Part shown: in pieces, positions 1 through 10,779 of the stretch
How the letters are laid out: each line of letters starts with the position of its first letter
Numbering within the stretch: position 1 is the first letter of the stretch
NCBI GenBank assembly: GCA_026874595.1
Contig: CM049317.1
Span: 52,223,618-52,287,617 of the forward strand
Reading direction: 5' to 3'
Origin: Sipunculus nudus
Taxonomy: Eukaryota; Annelida; Sipuncula; Golfingiida; Sipunculidae
DNA: 64,000 nucleotides
Notes under the pieces: model-generated
The model's input: the letters and a program-made list of their open reading frames with translations, nothing else
The model's database searches: none
Told to the model about the DNA's origin: nothing
Program-made: the position numbers and the translations under genes

Positions 1-889
1 TTCTGTTCATGTAATCATATAATGATTTAGTAATGTTCTGAAATACACATTATTTTGTTGTATTTGTTTTGTAGCGACGTAGGGGTTAGTGAACGCTTGG
101 CCATAACCTGTAAAGTACATAACAGATAATGCGAACCCTCGCCCTTCTGGGTACAAATGTAAAATGTACTGTGGTGGTTTCTGTGCTACATGTCCGGTCA
201 TAACTACATAAAAAGACACCAGGATATATTTTAAGTAAATTGTAGAGTTGCACAAACACTTAATTAAGCTTTCCCCATCAAGTGTTAGGCAAACAGGACA
301 CACCTGTAACGCAGCTGAAGGCCAATTGACCAAATCCTCAGGGACAGGGGAATTTTAAATTTATGGTTGAATCCTTACCTGTAGTTTGTATGTTTAAATC
401 ATTTACATTATATGAATATCATGAATAAATTATGAATGAAAATATATTAGAAAATATAATTAATGAATGCAACAGAATTTATTCAAATACAAATCAGAGC
501 CAGTTATATAGAGTATCACCTTGATAATAGTGATCGAGAATTATCAGTTATCTACTCATGGCCATAAAGTGGTGTTTCACTCTATAAAGGGTACAAAACT
601 GTGACAACAAAGGTAGTACTGCACGAATCTAGAATTACAACTACACAGTTCCCAATGTGAACTGCACAAATAGGGGTCAACTGCACATTAAAATATACCC
701 TGAAACCTACGTACAAACATAAAAGACGCCAATGACAGAAAGACCCGATGACAGGGGTAATAAGCAGCACCAAGCGGTCATTGGATGCTTGGGCACCAAC
801 AGAAGATAATTTGATAAAGAGATAGAAGAAGATTTTGTGAACGACGACACATTTCACCGCGGATATATTAGAAAGACAAGCAAGCAACT
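1..889. other. anonymous AT-rich sequence
   Basis: No recognisable gene was seen here. The minus strand keeps a frame open over most of positions 7-333, but it has no domain that I recognise and no convincing splice signals. The stretch ends exactly where the first LTR copy begins. Confidence 0.4.
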
Positions 890-1414
890 TGTTACAGGTG
901 CTCTTTTTATTGTATGACACGAGCGTAACTCGTGTTGCGGCGCCCGTTTCTGGCCGCGTATTGCATTCTCGGTTTAATCCGTACTGGTTGAACTCTCGTT
1001 GTCATGCTAGCTTGGGGCTTTCTCGCTTGGCCGGGCCGGGGCGAGATCACGTGTGGACCCTTGTAAGTAGAGACACAGCGATGTTCCTCTAAATGATTCC
1101 CGTAACGCGTGATTACTGTGTATTATGTTAGATCCTTTGGACTGTTCGAGTGTGGAAAATTCTCGGCTTGGGGCAAGAAGTTATAAACAGGGGGCTGTGT
1201 TTTAGAGCCGAGAAAGAGAGAGAGAGGAGAGAAGATTCCAGCGGACGTGTTTATGTCAGTTTGTGGGACCTGTCCGATTATCCAGTCATTTCAGGGATTC
1301 TATTATTACTAACTCTATACAATTTAATGCTGCCTGCCTCAAGTTTACTTTCTGGATTGTTACAAGAGCTTTACATTGGACTGTTATTCTCCGAGAGTAT
1401 ACATTTAAAGAACT

Positions 1415-1466
1415 GGTCGCTGTGGCGGTGATGGTATCCAGGTCGCTGTGGCGGTGATGGTATCCA
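1415..1466 (+). repeat. 26-bp tandem duplication inside LTR copy 1
   Basis: Two identical 26-bp units starting GGTCGCTGTGGCGGTGATGG lie at 1415..1440 and 1441..1466. The other two LTR copies have only one unit, so the duplication is private to this copy. Confidence 0.9.
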
Positions 1467-1706
1467 GGTACTGTGCACTTTGTTTATTAGGTTGTGTGAT
1501 TATATTGATTTGATGTTATACTGTTATTGTACTGTGTAATTGTATTGATTTAGTGTACTGTAATGTTAGGGTTATTTTAAGAATAAATTATAGTTATTTG
1601 TTAACAAAAAAAACCACTGACTCCTTTATTCAGTCCCCTAGACATTTCACGCTACCTAATGTTACAGAATCTGATTTTTTTTATCTCCATTACAAAATTT
1701 GTGTTC

Positions 1707-1722
1707 ATCACGCATACGTGAT
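1707..1722. repeat. conserved palindrome near LTR end
   Basis: ATCACGCATACGTGAT has 6-bp perfect arms around a 4-base centre and sits in the U5-like part of the LTR. It is conserved in the other two copies at 29015..29030 and 52164..52179. Confidence 0.8.
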
Positions 1723-1746
1723 CTTTTTATATTATGTTCCGTAACA

Positions 1747-2568
1747 ACCTATACATGTTTGATTTGTTACTTCACAATTCACACAAACATGAACTCTGCA
1801 GTTAAAGGGGTCTATTCCGATATCTGACGTCTATTTACTGAATGTTGTCTCCTGAAGCTTTCATAACAATTGTCCTGAAAAACTCCGATCCACTGTAGAC
1901 AGGGTGTTCGTTTTCATTGACTTTTATACACTTATCGAATAACAAAAACTTTCGCCTCCCTAACATATGCAACCAACCACCTTCAAATCAAGAGTTTTTT
2001 TGTTTGTTTGTCAACATGGGCGTATGTACCGTGTTTATTAACAGCTTGTAGATAAACAAGCTTATACATTTGTCACAGAGACGTTATAGTGACTATTCTT
2101 AACAGGAATCATCAATAGTTCATTCATATTTACGCAGTACAAACCAGAAATCACATACATTATACAGAGTAGGCAGGTGAATAGCAGGCTTTAAGCTGGT
2201 TCGCATATCAAATGATACTTCAGAGAGTCCAACAGTATGTGGAAATACGTTTTCCTGGCCTTTGCGATAAAGTGATTTTTTTTATAAATGCAGGTCCAGT
2301 GTCCCCACAGATCATCCATGGAAGCACAGTATTCTGAACCGGGAAAAGCAACATAGAGTGAAATGTCAAGGGTCCACGCATAACCAGGTCGGCAATGCTG
2401 CGAAAGTTCAAAGTGTGTACCTATAGAGCATCTAACCTCTGAAGCTCTGGACCGCCCCGGGGGTTGGTCGATTCGTTGCTGATAGCTTAGCCCTACATGT
2501 TCCAATCTCATCTCATTTCATAGATTGGTGCTGTGCTATGGCCCTCGAGGCGAGAGAGGACCTGCAAA
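1747..2568. other. anonymous sequence
   Basis: No gene was identified. The minus strand is open in one frame over 2191..2511 with a fairly protein-like composition, but a second frame is also open across part of it and I recognise no family. It is left uncalled. Confidence 0.35.
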
Positions 2569-2596
2569 TGACCTGTTAAGAGGTCATTTGAGGTCA
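2569..2596 (+). promoter_or_regulatory. cluster of AGGTCA nuclear-receptor half-sites (ER6 + DR4)
   Basis: TGACCT at 2569..2574 and AGGTCA at 2581..2586 form an everted repeat with a 6-base spacer inside 10-bp perfect inverted arms (2565..2590). A second AGGTCA at 2591..2596 makes a direct repeat with spacing 4. These spacings are known binding arrangements for RXR-partnered nuclear receptors. No adjacent gene start was found, so regulatory function is only inferred and chance is possible. Confidence 0.4.
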
Positions 2597-2973
2597 TTGT
2601 GGCCGGAGCGCACACTACCAGCTCCGCTTGAGATGTCTGATTGCAACATTATGTGAAAATAACATAGTCAGGACGTCGATGGAACTGGTTGTCATAGCTA
2701 CTTTTGTATTTCTGTCTTGCAACGAAAATCAATTGCTTCCACCGAAATCACCAAATTTATGCGCACGTTCTGTGGTTCCAATCAGCCAGACTGATTTGAA
2801 AATTACCGTAATCGTAATTTTCATATTCGTTATCATCATCAACATTACGATCACCAGCATCATCTCTATCCAATCATCATCATTGTTATCATCACCACAA
2901 TTACATAATGTGAAACGTCACTACCATCACCAATTACAAAACACTAAATGCCCTTTTCCGTGTGGATTTTGAT

Positions 2974-4003
2974 TGTAGAGAAGAAATTTTATTATTATCA
3001 CAAGATCAAGAGAAGAAATGCTATTGTTATCCCACGATCAAGAGAAGAAATTCTAATATTAACAGACGATCAAGAGAAGAAATGTTATTATAATCGCAAG
3101 ATCAAGATAAGAAATGCTATTGTTATCACATGATCAAGAGAGGAAATGCTATTATTATCGAACGATCAAGACAAGAAATACTTATATTATCACATGATCA
3201 AGAGAAGGAATGCTACTGTTATCGGACGATCAAGAGAAGAAATGTTATTATTATCGCTTGTTCTTAAGAAGAAATTCTATTATTACCATACAGTCAAGAG
3301 AAGAAAAGCCAATGTTTTCAAACAATGAAGAGAAGAATTTATATTATTATCGGACGATCGAGAGAAGAAATGCTATTATTATCGCACGATCAAGATAAGA
3401 AATACTATTATAATCACATGATCAAGAAGAGGACTATTATTGTTATCCCTCGATCAAGAGAAGAAATGCTATTGTTATCCCACGATCAAGAGAAGAAATT
3501 CTATTATTAACAGACGATCAAGAGAAGAAATGTTATTATAATCGCAAGATCAAGATAAGAAATGCTATTGTTATCACATGATCAAGAGAGGAAATGCTAT
3601 TATTATCGAACGATCAAGACAAGAAATACTTATATTATCACATGATCAAGAGAAGGAATGCTACTGTTATCGGACGATCAAGAGAAGAAATGTTATAATT
3701 ATCGCTTGTTCTTAAGAAGAAATTCTATTTATATAAATTCTATTATACGATCAAGAGAAGAAAAGCTATTGTTATCCAACGACCGAGAGCAGGAATGATA
3801 TTGTTATTGCACGATCAAAAAAAAAATGCTATTTTTGACATATGATCAAGAGACAAAATGCTATTGTTATCACATGATCAAGAGAAGAAACGTTATAATT
3901 ATCGCATAATCAAGAGAAGAATTTTATTATTTTCGCACGAACAAGAGAAGGAATGTTATAAATATCACATTATCAAGAGAAGAAATGCTCTTTTTATCAC
4001 ACG
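2974..4003 (+). repeat. 32-bp minisatellite array
   Basis: About 30 imperfect units of 32 bp, built around GATCAAGAGAAGAAATG followed by an AT-rich stretch and a TATCNCA segment, run through this interval. Because 32 is not a multiple of 3, the open frames seen here cycle through all three phases and are not genes. A 271-bp block at 3013..3283 recurs at 3461..3731 with very few differences, an offset of exactly 448 bp, or 14 units. This indicates one unequal exchange or slippage event involving 14 units. The right end is more degenerate, with variant units and insertions near 3720-3760 and 3820. Confidence 0.95.
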
Positions 4004-5118
4004 TGCAGTTTTGTTTTTAGTAAGATATTTATATACAGTACTGGAAATATGATCAACAAGGCAAGCAGCAGATGAATAAATGAAATAAAAATGGGTCATA
4101 TTTATTTTATATCATCCGATATCTGTGTGGTGTAACTTTTATTTTAAGCTAGGTGTATTCTTGAATCACAAACAATTTACACTTACGATCTGGTAATATT
4201 TGACAATTAATAAATATGAATAACATAAACAGGGTCCGGCCACAAATTAGTTCATCAAATAAATTGACGATTTTTTAAAGCTTCCTCGTATTATTTGGCT
4301 GCTTGCTGACAGAGAAACGATGGCGTCAGATGGCGTCTGGCGACATCGCGCCTGGTTGCATTTAATTAAAGATTGATGATATGAATAATTGCAATGCCGA
4401 CGAAAAGTAAAAAAAATACGGTGGATAAAACGGATGAAACCAAAGATGAGGAACAAGAGACGGGTAAAACAACTGGCGCGATACACTTGGTAAGTCGGTC
4501 CTTGGTACGACAAGGTTACCACTGTAAGCCTAATTGGCGGAATGTATATGTATGAGGTGAGCTGTACCGTCAAATTAACCTCTTAGTTAAGGTGAGTCAG
4601 CGATTACATGGGAACACCTGAGTGACTGGTACAGAATGGTTAAATGAAAGACTCGCGGTGAATAACATCCCGTGGAGACATGAATGAATCCGGCCGACCA
4701 GATGTTCACAGATGTTCTGTCCAGGGTTGCCCCTGCTGACGTCATTCGGCGGCATTCCCGCTACCTGCTACCCTGGGTGAGTTTCACACCTGGGCAAGCG
4801 GGTAATTAGAGATCTTTGATCTTGCCGGGCGTACTGAGTGCCGGCATAGCTCAAATGTACTTATATACTGATGGATGTCTCAACACATGCTCCGACATCA
4901 ACTATGATTGGCGGTGCCATAAGTTATACTCGTGCGATATGTACCCAAAACACAGGTGTATTCACCCCTAGCTTTTATCGCTATTCTATAAATATACAAA
5001 CCGTCTGTATTACATGTCTCTAAATATTAAGAAATTTAACCTAACGAAGATTAGTTTCGAACATTCAAACTTTGAGCGTATTTTGTGTTTTGTGGACAGG
5101 TCCTTTTTCAACTTTGTC
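4004..5118. other. anonymous sequence
   Basis: No exon was recognised. The segment 4600-4860 is richer in G+C than its surroundings and contains a TGACGTCA (CRE-type) palindrome at 4737..4744, but no coding frame goes with it. Confidence 0.4.
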
Positions 5119-5143
5119 TTATATATATCTATATATCTATCTA

Positions 5144-5221
<78 letters not shown>

Positions 5222-5236
5222 CGTGTGTGTGTGTGA
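5119..5236 (+). repeat. compound microsatellite (TATC)n(TC)n(TA)n(GT)n
   Basis: A run of TATC and TC repeats passes into a long TA run and then into TG repeats. The Leu/Ser/Tyr/Ile-rich frames that cross it on both strands are translations of the microsatellite. Confidence 0.97.
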
Positions 5237-6098
5237 ACGAACAGGCTTCGTGTACAATAATGTCCCCGCATTCTCCTTCCTTCCGCTTGTCTCGTCTCTT
5301 GTCTCTTGTCTGTCTCTCTGTCTCACCCACACACATACACACACACTGCCTTGTATGTGCCATGGTGAATATTATCCTAGTAAAATGATCTCTCATAGTG
5401 CAATCGAAATAGGAAAAAGGCATTTTATACAAATTTATGTTTATTCATTGAAATACATGGTATCATACAGTTTTCTTAGTCTTCTAATTCTATTTTTCAC
5501 CAATAAACTATCAATATACAAAAATACCCACGGAATTAATAATAACAAATAATGCCTAAAGTTACCTCAACGCTTATACGGTTAACACAATAACTCTCGT
5601 ACACTTAGTTTCGACTGCATTTTAGACATGATTAAAGCATGGAATATAATCAACATGTTAAATCACACGTAAAGATACATATTATGTCAGTGATCGATGT
5701 CATGTAGGCTCTCAGCTTAATTATAACGTAATGTGGAAAATCATGGTTACGTAACTTAGCCCCCGGAACAGATCTGACCTCTCACTAGATGATATCAGAT
5801 ATGTATGTAAACAAATGAAAATAACATAATTTTAGTGATTAACAGGTACATTTTTGCCACCTGATGTTGGGGCCAGATTGATATCACCGTTTGTTGTGAT
5901 GGGACATCACCTAGGCTGGTACATTGTTAACACTCTTAGTCGGAACCTGCATAAAGTGTGCTCCTCTCCATAGTGGGTTATCCCACATTTTGTCATGCTT
6001 ATTATATATAATGTGGTCATTACTTAAAAAAAATGGGGTTCCTCCATAAAGTGTTCAGTTTTGCACAGTCCCAAGGCTGTCTACCTAAAAGAGGTTTC

Positions 6099-6102
<4 letters not shown>
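5237..6102. other. anonymous AT-rich sequence
   Basis: No coding or repeat feature was recognised apart from short CT/CA-rich patches next to the microsatellite. Confidence 0.4.

Positions 6103-6145
<43 letters not shown>
6103..6145. repeat. (TA)n microsatellite
   Basis: An uninterrupted TA run of about 21 units. Confidence 0.97.
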
Positions 6146-6147
<2 letters not shown>

Positions 6148-6396
6148 TTAATTGACTACTTCTGATAATAACTTATTTCTCTTTCTGAAACCTAGGCAAC
6201 GTAATTGCCAGAGCTTATTTGATCAATCCTGATTTGTCCATAGCTTTGTTTGTTTGTCCACATATTATATATCTAATCGTCAATCGATTCGTCCATAATA
6301 AAGAAAAATAGTGCCAGTCTACAGTGAACGCTACATAAGAACATGATGAGTACCCATAAAACTAGGAATGTAGGACGGTACCAGTCTAACGCTACG

Positions 6397-6581
6397 TAGG
6401 GGTGGGTCTAGCATTTAAAAAAATTAGTGGGTCCGACCAAGGAAGACTCAAGAGAAACCTTATAAAGGCTCTCAGGTCCGGAAAATGACCATAAAACTGG
6501 TTCAAATCCCCTCAACAACGGCGATTGGAAAAGGGTGGAGGAGATCCAAACCCCCTGGACCACCCTCTGGATACGCTACTG
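6397..6581 (+). mobile_element. MITE, GGATCC-ended family, copy 1
   Basis: A 185-bp element whose ends (TAGGGGTGGGTCTAG on the left, CTGGATACGCTACTG on the right) are imperfect inverted repeats. They match the ends and interior of the copy at 10272..10453. The flanks ctacg and ctgcg are a 5-bp target duplication with one mismatch. There is no coding capacity, so it is a non-autonomous DNA transposon. The right end abuts a minus-strand open frame at 6590-6700. Confidence 0.7.
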
Positions 6582-6749
6582 CTGCGCGGCTTGAGCAAAT
6601 CTAACTCGTCATGTACAGGCGGGGAATCGTCATCATTATCAACAGTTTTGCAAACGGGAGATGGTGATGAACCATAGATAGCGTTAGAAAGCTTAAACAT
6701 TCACCCTCTCACAGAAGTAAATGCTATTCTGCTTTGTCTTAAATTTAGC

Positions 6750-6751
<2 letters not shown>

Positions 6752-6798
<47 letters not shown>
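6752..6798. repeat. (TA)n microsatellite
   Basis: A pure TA/AT run of about 23 units. Confidence 0.97.
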
Positions 6799-6802
<4 letters not shown>

Positions 6803-7379
6803 GTACTTGAAACACATTATTAGGTACTGCGTAAGCATACATGATTTTCCGTTATACATATTACCAATTTAAACCTTCTTCACGAAATCCTGTCATATCA
6901 GCCACCTTTCTCTATATCAAAGATTTCTTCAATACAGAGACAACCGAATTGTGTCATATCTTGCTTTGCAGAAAGTGAATCATTTACATTTACCCTCCGT
7001 GACATTTAATAAAAGTAACGGTCTTAAAAATCACACCAAAAAATCATTTTACGGATTCAACCATCAGTTATATATGAACATAGCTGCATTTCAGCCACAC
7101 TGATAATCCACACTGAGTTCATGTCGCAAGTGAGATACAAGATCTCAAGGGTGAGATAGCGTAACCCTGTTACCCCTGTACTCTGGCTCTCACGTTGTGC
7201 CTATCTCAGAATTAAAGCCCATGCCGATTTCTCTACGTCATAGCTCTACATGATACGGGGTCGCCTCAAGCCGGGTGCTGTTCCAACAGCCTCCCTCTTA
7301 CGCACGATGGCCCTTACAGAAAATAAACTACCTCACCTAGAATCCTTCAGCCTACCCCTATATGTTCCACTGCGCTTAC

Positions 7380-7639
7380 CGTTGAGTCTAAAGATGTCAT
7401 CGCATCAGATCCCTCATTAATATTATTATTGTTATTAATTTGGCTGTTGTGTTTCGGGTCCTGTGGCATCGATGATGTTGAAGTAAGGTATCTTATCGTA
7501 GATAAAATTGTAGATCCGGTGTGCGCGTGACGCTTGACAGCTGCACTTGATGGATGTGTCACTGCTTTCGTTGTGACGTCATTCGTGCCGGAAGTTCCTT
7601 CGTGAAATGATTTCACGCTGGGCTTAACTTTATTTTTAA
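7380..7639 (-). CDS. internal exon 2 of a minus-strand membrane-protein gene (Ser/Thr/Asn-rich stalk)
   Basis: This 260-bp exon encodes a hydrophilic segment rich in Ser, Thr, Asn and Lys, with a run of five Asn, no cysteines and no hydrophobic stretch. On the minus strand it begins after a pyrimidine-rich tract ending TTTCAG and ends at the strong donor ACG|GTAAGC. It starts with two bases of a split codon (phase 1) and ends on a codon boundary. The upstream exon at 19565..20093 ends with one base of a split codon, so the two join in frame as a Val codon with no stop. If so, this segment follows the transmembrane helix and would be an extracellular stalk, assuming an N-in (type II) orientation. 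No N-x-S/T sequon is seen in it. A single TGACGTCA lies within it at 7574..7581. The downstream exon, expected to start in phase 0, was not identified in 1..7379. Joining these two exons is inference from phase and splice signals and needs transcript support. Confidence 0.6.
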
Positions 7640-8731
7640 CTGAAATGACAAAACATAGATATCATAAGTTTTTAATCGACCAATTATAAGAAATACCAAT
7701 TTGACAGAAAACTTCAATAAAATGGGTAAGTCACATTGCCTTAATGAATATTTTATATATACTATAGTCAATTCCCACCTCTCTTGTCCACCTGCTTTTG
7801 TTATGGAAACTTTTGTCTGCTGCATTTGGGAGAGAAAATGTCAATTTAGAGTAGGTGATCAAAGGGCCAAATATTCAACAGGACCAAAAAAAAAAAAAAA
7901 ACCTAAACACACATTATTAAAGAAACATAATTATGAGAAACCATTCTACAATTTACAACAAATTCTTCCCATTCATGGTTGCTAAGGTCATTGGTCACAT
8001 GCAAAGTTAACAGCTGCTGATTGGATGATGTAATGTAAACACTCTAAAAAAATTACCAGTTAAACAAAGATGGCTAAAACTATGCAGGAACACATCTGAT
8101 TTGTTAGATGGAAAGCACCCCAAAATTTGTGAAACGTGAACTGGGTATTAATTGTAAAAGTCTTGATTGCCTTTCGCTTCGATTTGAAGCTATCTGAAAA
8201 TTACTGAAAAATGTAAACTTTTAAGAAAAGTGTTTTTGACAGAACAGTTGATACACAGGTTGGGGGAATAGAGTATAACGGTCTAAAAATGTAGTTCAGT
8301 TACATGAGGGACAGCTTCATGGAATATGGATAATACCTTGCGTGACACACAAATAAATAATAGATAACATATACCTGTGAGGGAATATATGATTGATTCA
8401 TGGCGAAATAATGCGAATGGAGTACGCTTTATATAATTCTACGCTCTTTACACAGCGCTTTACCCATAGGCCAACTACCTATATCGTAAGATTTCCGCCG
8501 CCTCGGGAGCGTAATATAATTCGAGCGTCCAACAAAACGTGTATGTTTCGCCATGATATGTAGATTTAGTAATAATTGGCAAAGGATAAACACAGAAATG
8601 ATAAGCACATGAGGAAAACAATACTTGTTGACAAATCAAACGTCAATTGTTTCCATATGTTAATAATTATGTTTACTCTTGTATATTTTATTATATATAG
8701 TAACATGTATTTCGTTTCTCATATACATATA

Positions 8732-8905
8732 CAGTCAAATCTTCGTTTACGATCATCTCGGTTTACCGACCACCTCAAAATAACGACCACTTTTTCACGG
8801 TCACATTTTTTTTCTCTCTTTATCAGACCTCGCTTAGTCGACACCTTGAAAAATAAGACCACTTTATCGAGGTGCCTTTGGTGGTCGCAATATCGAGGTT
8901 CGACG

Positions 8906-8906
<1 letters not shown>
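8732..8906 (+). mobile_element. pogo/Tigger-like MITE with TA duplication
   Basis: This 175-bp element starts CAGTCAAATCTTCG and ends with the imperfect inverted complement (CGAGGTTCGACGT), flanked by TA on both sides. Both arms repeat the GACCAC motif and lead toward a non-coding centre. CAGT-starting ends with a CGAACCTCG-type sequence and a TA target are typical of pogo-group mariner elements. It directly abuts a (TA)n tract, so slippage may have extended the TA flank. Confidence 0.65.
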
Positions 8907-8947
<41 letters not shown>

Positions 8948-8983
8948 GTCTCTCTGTCTCTCTCTCTCTATATATATATATAA
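8907..8983 (+). repeat. compound (TA)n(TC)n(TA)n microsatellite
   Basis: A TA run, an interrupted TC run and a second TA run follow the MITE end directly. Confidence 0.95.
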
Positions 8984-9351
8984 TATGTGGATATTCCAGT
9001 GAGTTTCAGTACGGGTCTGTCAGGGAAAAACACACAGTCTCTTGTTTAACTTGCGATTTCATTGTCTAGTCTCATACAAGTTTCTTCGAAGTTTCCAGAC
9101 ACCAGAGCATCTGATGGGCCTATATTTGTTCCCCTGGATTACAGTCATCTGGTAAAAATAACAAAAGACTCTTGTCCTTTATGCTGACATTCAAATAAAT
9201 GTTTCTGCATTAAATAATAAATGTCGCCAGGTAATATGTAGAAGGATTATTCATTTAGCAGCTGATCCCCAAGTCCTAGATGTTGATATTTTTTATGACA
9301 GACTGTTACATTGATTGTAATAGTCTGTGTTATGAATGTAACATATGATTA

Positions 9352-9627
9352 GGCCAAAGAGGTATGGTTCTCAGGCACCGCCCGCGTCAATTTTTAACCC
9401 CCCCCCCCCCTCCGCATTAATTTTGTTTATTTTCATCTTTCAAGAATATAAAATAATACAAAATTGATCAGTTTCTTTTGTTATGTAGTGAAATTTATGT
9501 GTTATTATCATGCTTTTCCTTGATCAAATGACATTTTTATCGAAACATACAAAAAAGGTAAAAAAAAAAAAAGCCCACCCGCACTGATATCTGAAAAAAG
9601 GGCCTGAGAACCATACCTTTTTTGGCC
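9352..9627 (+). mobile_element. PIF/Harbinger-like MITE with TTA duplication
   Basis: A 276-bp element with about 25-bp terminal inverted repeats: GGCCAAAGAGGTATGG on the left, and CCATACCTTTTTTGGCC on the right, both continuing into the CTCAGGC motif. It is flanked by TTA on both sides (9349..9351 and 9628..9630). A 3-bp TTA/TAA target duplication with GG-starting ends is the signature of PIF/Harbinger (Tourist) elements. The inside is non-coding and includes an 11-base C run. No second copy was noticed in this window. Confidence 0.8.
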
Positions 9628-10271
9628 TTACTGGTGTGGTTGCTGATAGAACAACTTTTCTTTCATCAAAACGAAAGGTTTTTATCTGTACTGATGTGTT
9701 ATCTGGTAAAGAATGGAGGTGGACCTTTTATGAATATTATATCTTAAAAGAATGTAGGTCAATAGGTTAAGGGGTATTTTGAATCTTCACTGCTTACGAC
9801 AGGGCGATCAAGCTAGTATTGTGTTGCCATTTATATATAAAAGTTTTATATCGAAACAATTCTTCCGACCTATGTGCTCTTTCCTTCTTGCTTTATATTT
9901 CAGATTGTGCCATCTAAACCTTTACTTGGGTCACAATAAATTAAAAGTTTTTTTTAAGTACCAATTATATTCATTCATACAGTTACATGGAAGCGGAAAG
10001 TCAATACACAGTGGGGCATTTTATATGGTTTTCCAGTTAAATTGTTGAGCAAATAATTCGTTATAGTTAACTTTCAAATGGGCGCTTTACAAATATAACT
10101 TAGCATTATGGATTCAGAGTTACAGAATTAGCAAGTAGATGATGAAAACACTGCTCTGGTACGTACAAATATGCCGTCCAAGGACATTCTAATACTACCT
10201 ATACTTCTCTGGACATAAGATGTCCAGATGACATAAAAAGTTAAATAGTCTTTGAAGTTTCAATATTACAA

Positions 10272-10453
10272 CTGGGGCGGATCCAGAATTTAAGGAAAAA
10301 GAGGTCCAACCCAGGAGGACTTATGGCAAAACCTAAAAAGTCCGTAAAAGGTGGGTCCAGGTCCAATAAATTGGCTCGAAACCCTTAAAAAGATTGCCGT
10401 GGCTGAGAAGAACAGGGGTCCGGACACCCTGGACCAATCTAGATCCGCTTCTG
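10272..10453 (+). mobile_element. MITE, GGATCC-ended family, copy 2 (best preserved)
   Basis: This 182-bp element runs from CTGGGGCGGATCCAG to TAGATCCGCTTCTG, imperfect inverted ends, and is flanked by a perfect 5-bp target duplication tacaa (10267..10271 and 10454..10458). The interior is shared with copies at 6397, 31978 and 49950. It has no coding capacity. The 5-bp duplication does not by itself settle the superfamily. Confidence 0.8.
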
Positions 10454-10779
10454 TACAAACTTAAGTCAAACCCTTTTTACCTTTAAAAGTGTGTAAAACG
10501 TGAAAAGTTAGTTGAACCTTCTGACTACTTTTTAGATTTCTTAAGACACAGTAACTGATCCTTTTACTTTACAATACTAGTTAATTCTTATGAATAGACC
10601 CTGGACGCCACAAACATAATAAACATAACAGGTTGCAGCGTCGCCGTAGGCGAGTAGTGCGTACTCGGACAAAGAGTATGGGTGGACCGTGGGTAAATTG
10701 GAACCGCCCGTTCCACACACTGACTGACCCCACTAACGCAAATTAATGAAGGTAACACGGCCAATTCATTCCCCATATG

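Larger units (their letters stand above)
890..1746 (+). mobile_element. solo LTR, copy 1 (LTR retrotransposon family)
   Basis: This 857-bp unit begins TGTTAC and ends GTAACA, the short inverted TG...CA termini expected of a long terminal repeat. It carries a TATA-like TTATAAAC at 1181, a polyadenylation signal AATAAA at 1582 and then a short U5-like segment, which fits a U3-R-U5 order. Two more copies lie at 28355..29054 and 52140..52843, and no gag or pol frames lie next to any of them, so I read them as solo LTRs left by recombination. The flanking 4 bases are aact on the left and acct on the right, a target duplication with one mismatch. A 26-bp segment is tandemly doubled at 1415..1466. 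The superfamily (Gypsy or BEL/Pao) cannot be told from the LTR alone. Confidence 0.8.

Noticed and set aside
7-333. 108-codon minus-strand frame at the left edge
   Set aside because: Protein-like in places, but no domain, no clear splice sites and AT-rich; it could be a decayed transposon.
1150-1457. Hydrophobic open frames inside LTR copy 1, also seen at 28573..28850
   Set aside because: They recur because the LTR sequence is shared, they overlap each other in two frames and they are not kept in copy 3; they lie in the promoter/R part of an LTR.
2191-2511. 106-codon minus-strand frame
   Set aside because: A second frame is also open over much of it, there is no supporting splice signal and no recognised family.
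2974-4003. CRISPR-like array
   Set aside because: Units are directly adjacent 32-bp repeats with no unique spacers, in an animal genome context.
2948-4052. Series of plus-strand open frames rich in RSREEMLLLSHDQEKK-like peptides
   Set aside because: The 32-bp period cycles the repeat through all frames, so the open frames are a by-product of the minisatellite.
5014-5552. 155-codon plus-strand frame across the 5.1-kb microsatellite
   Set aside because: Most of it is Ser-Leu and Tyr-Ile dipeptide translation of TC and TA repeats, and all other frames are open as well.
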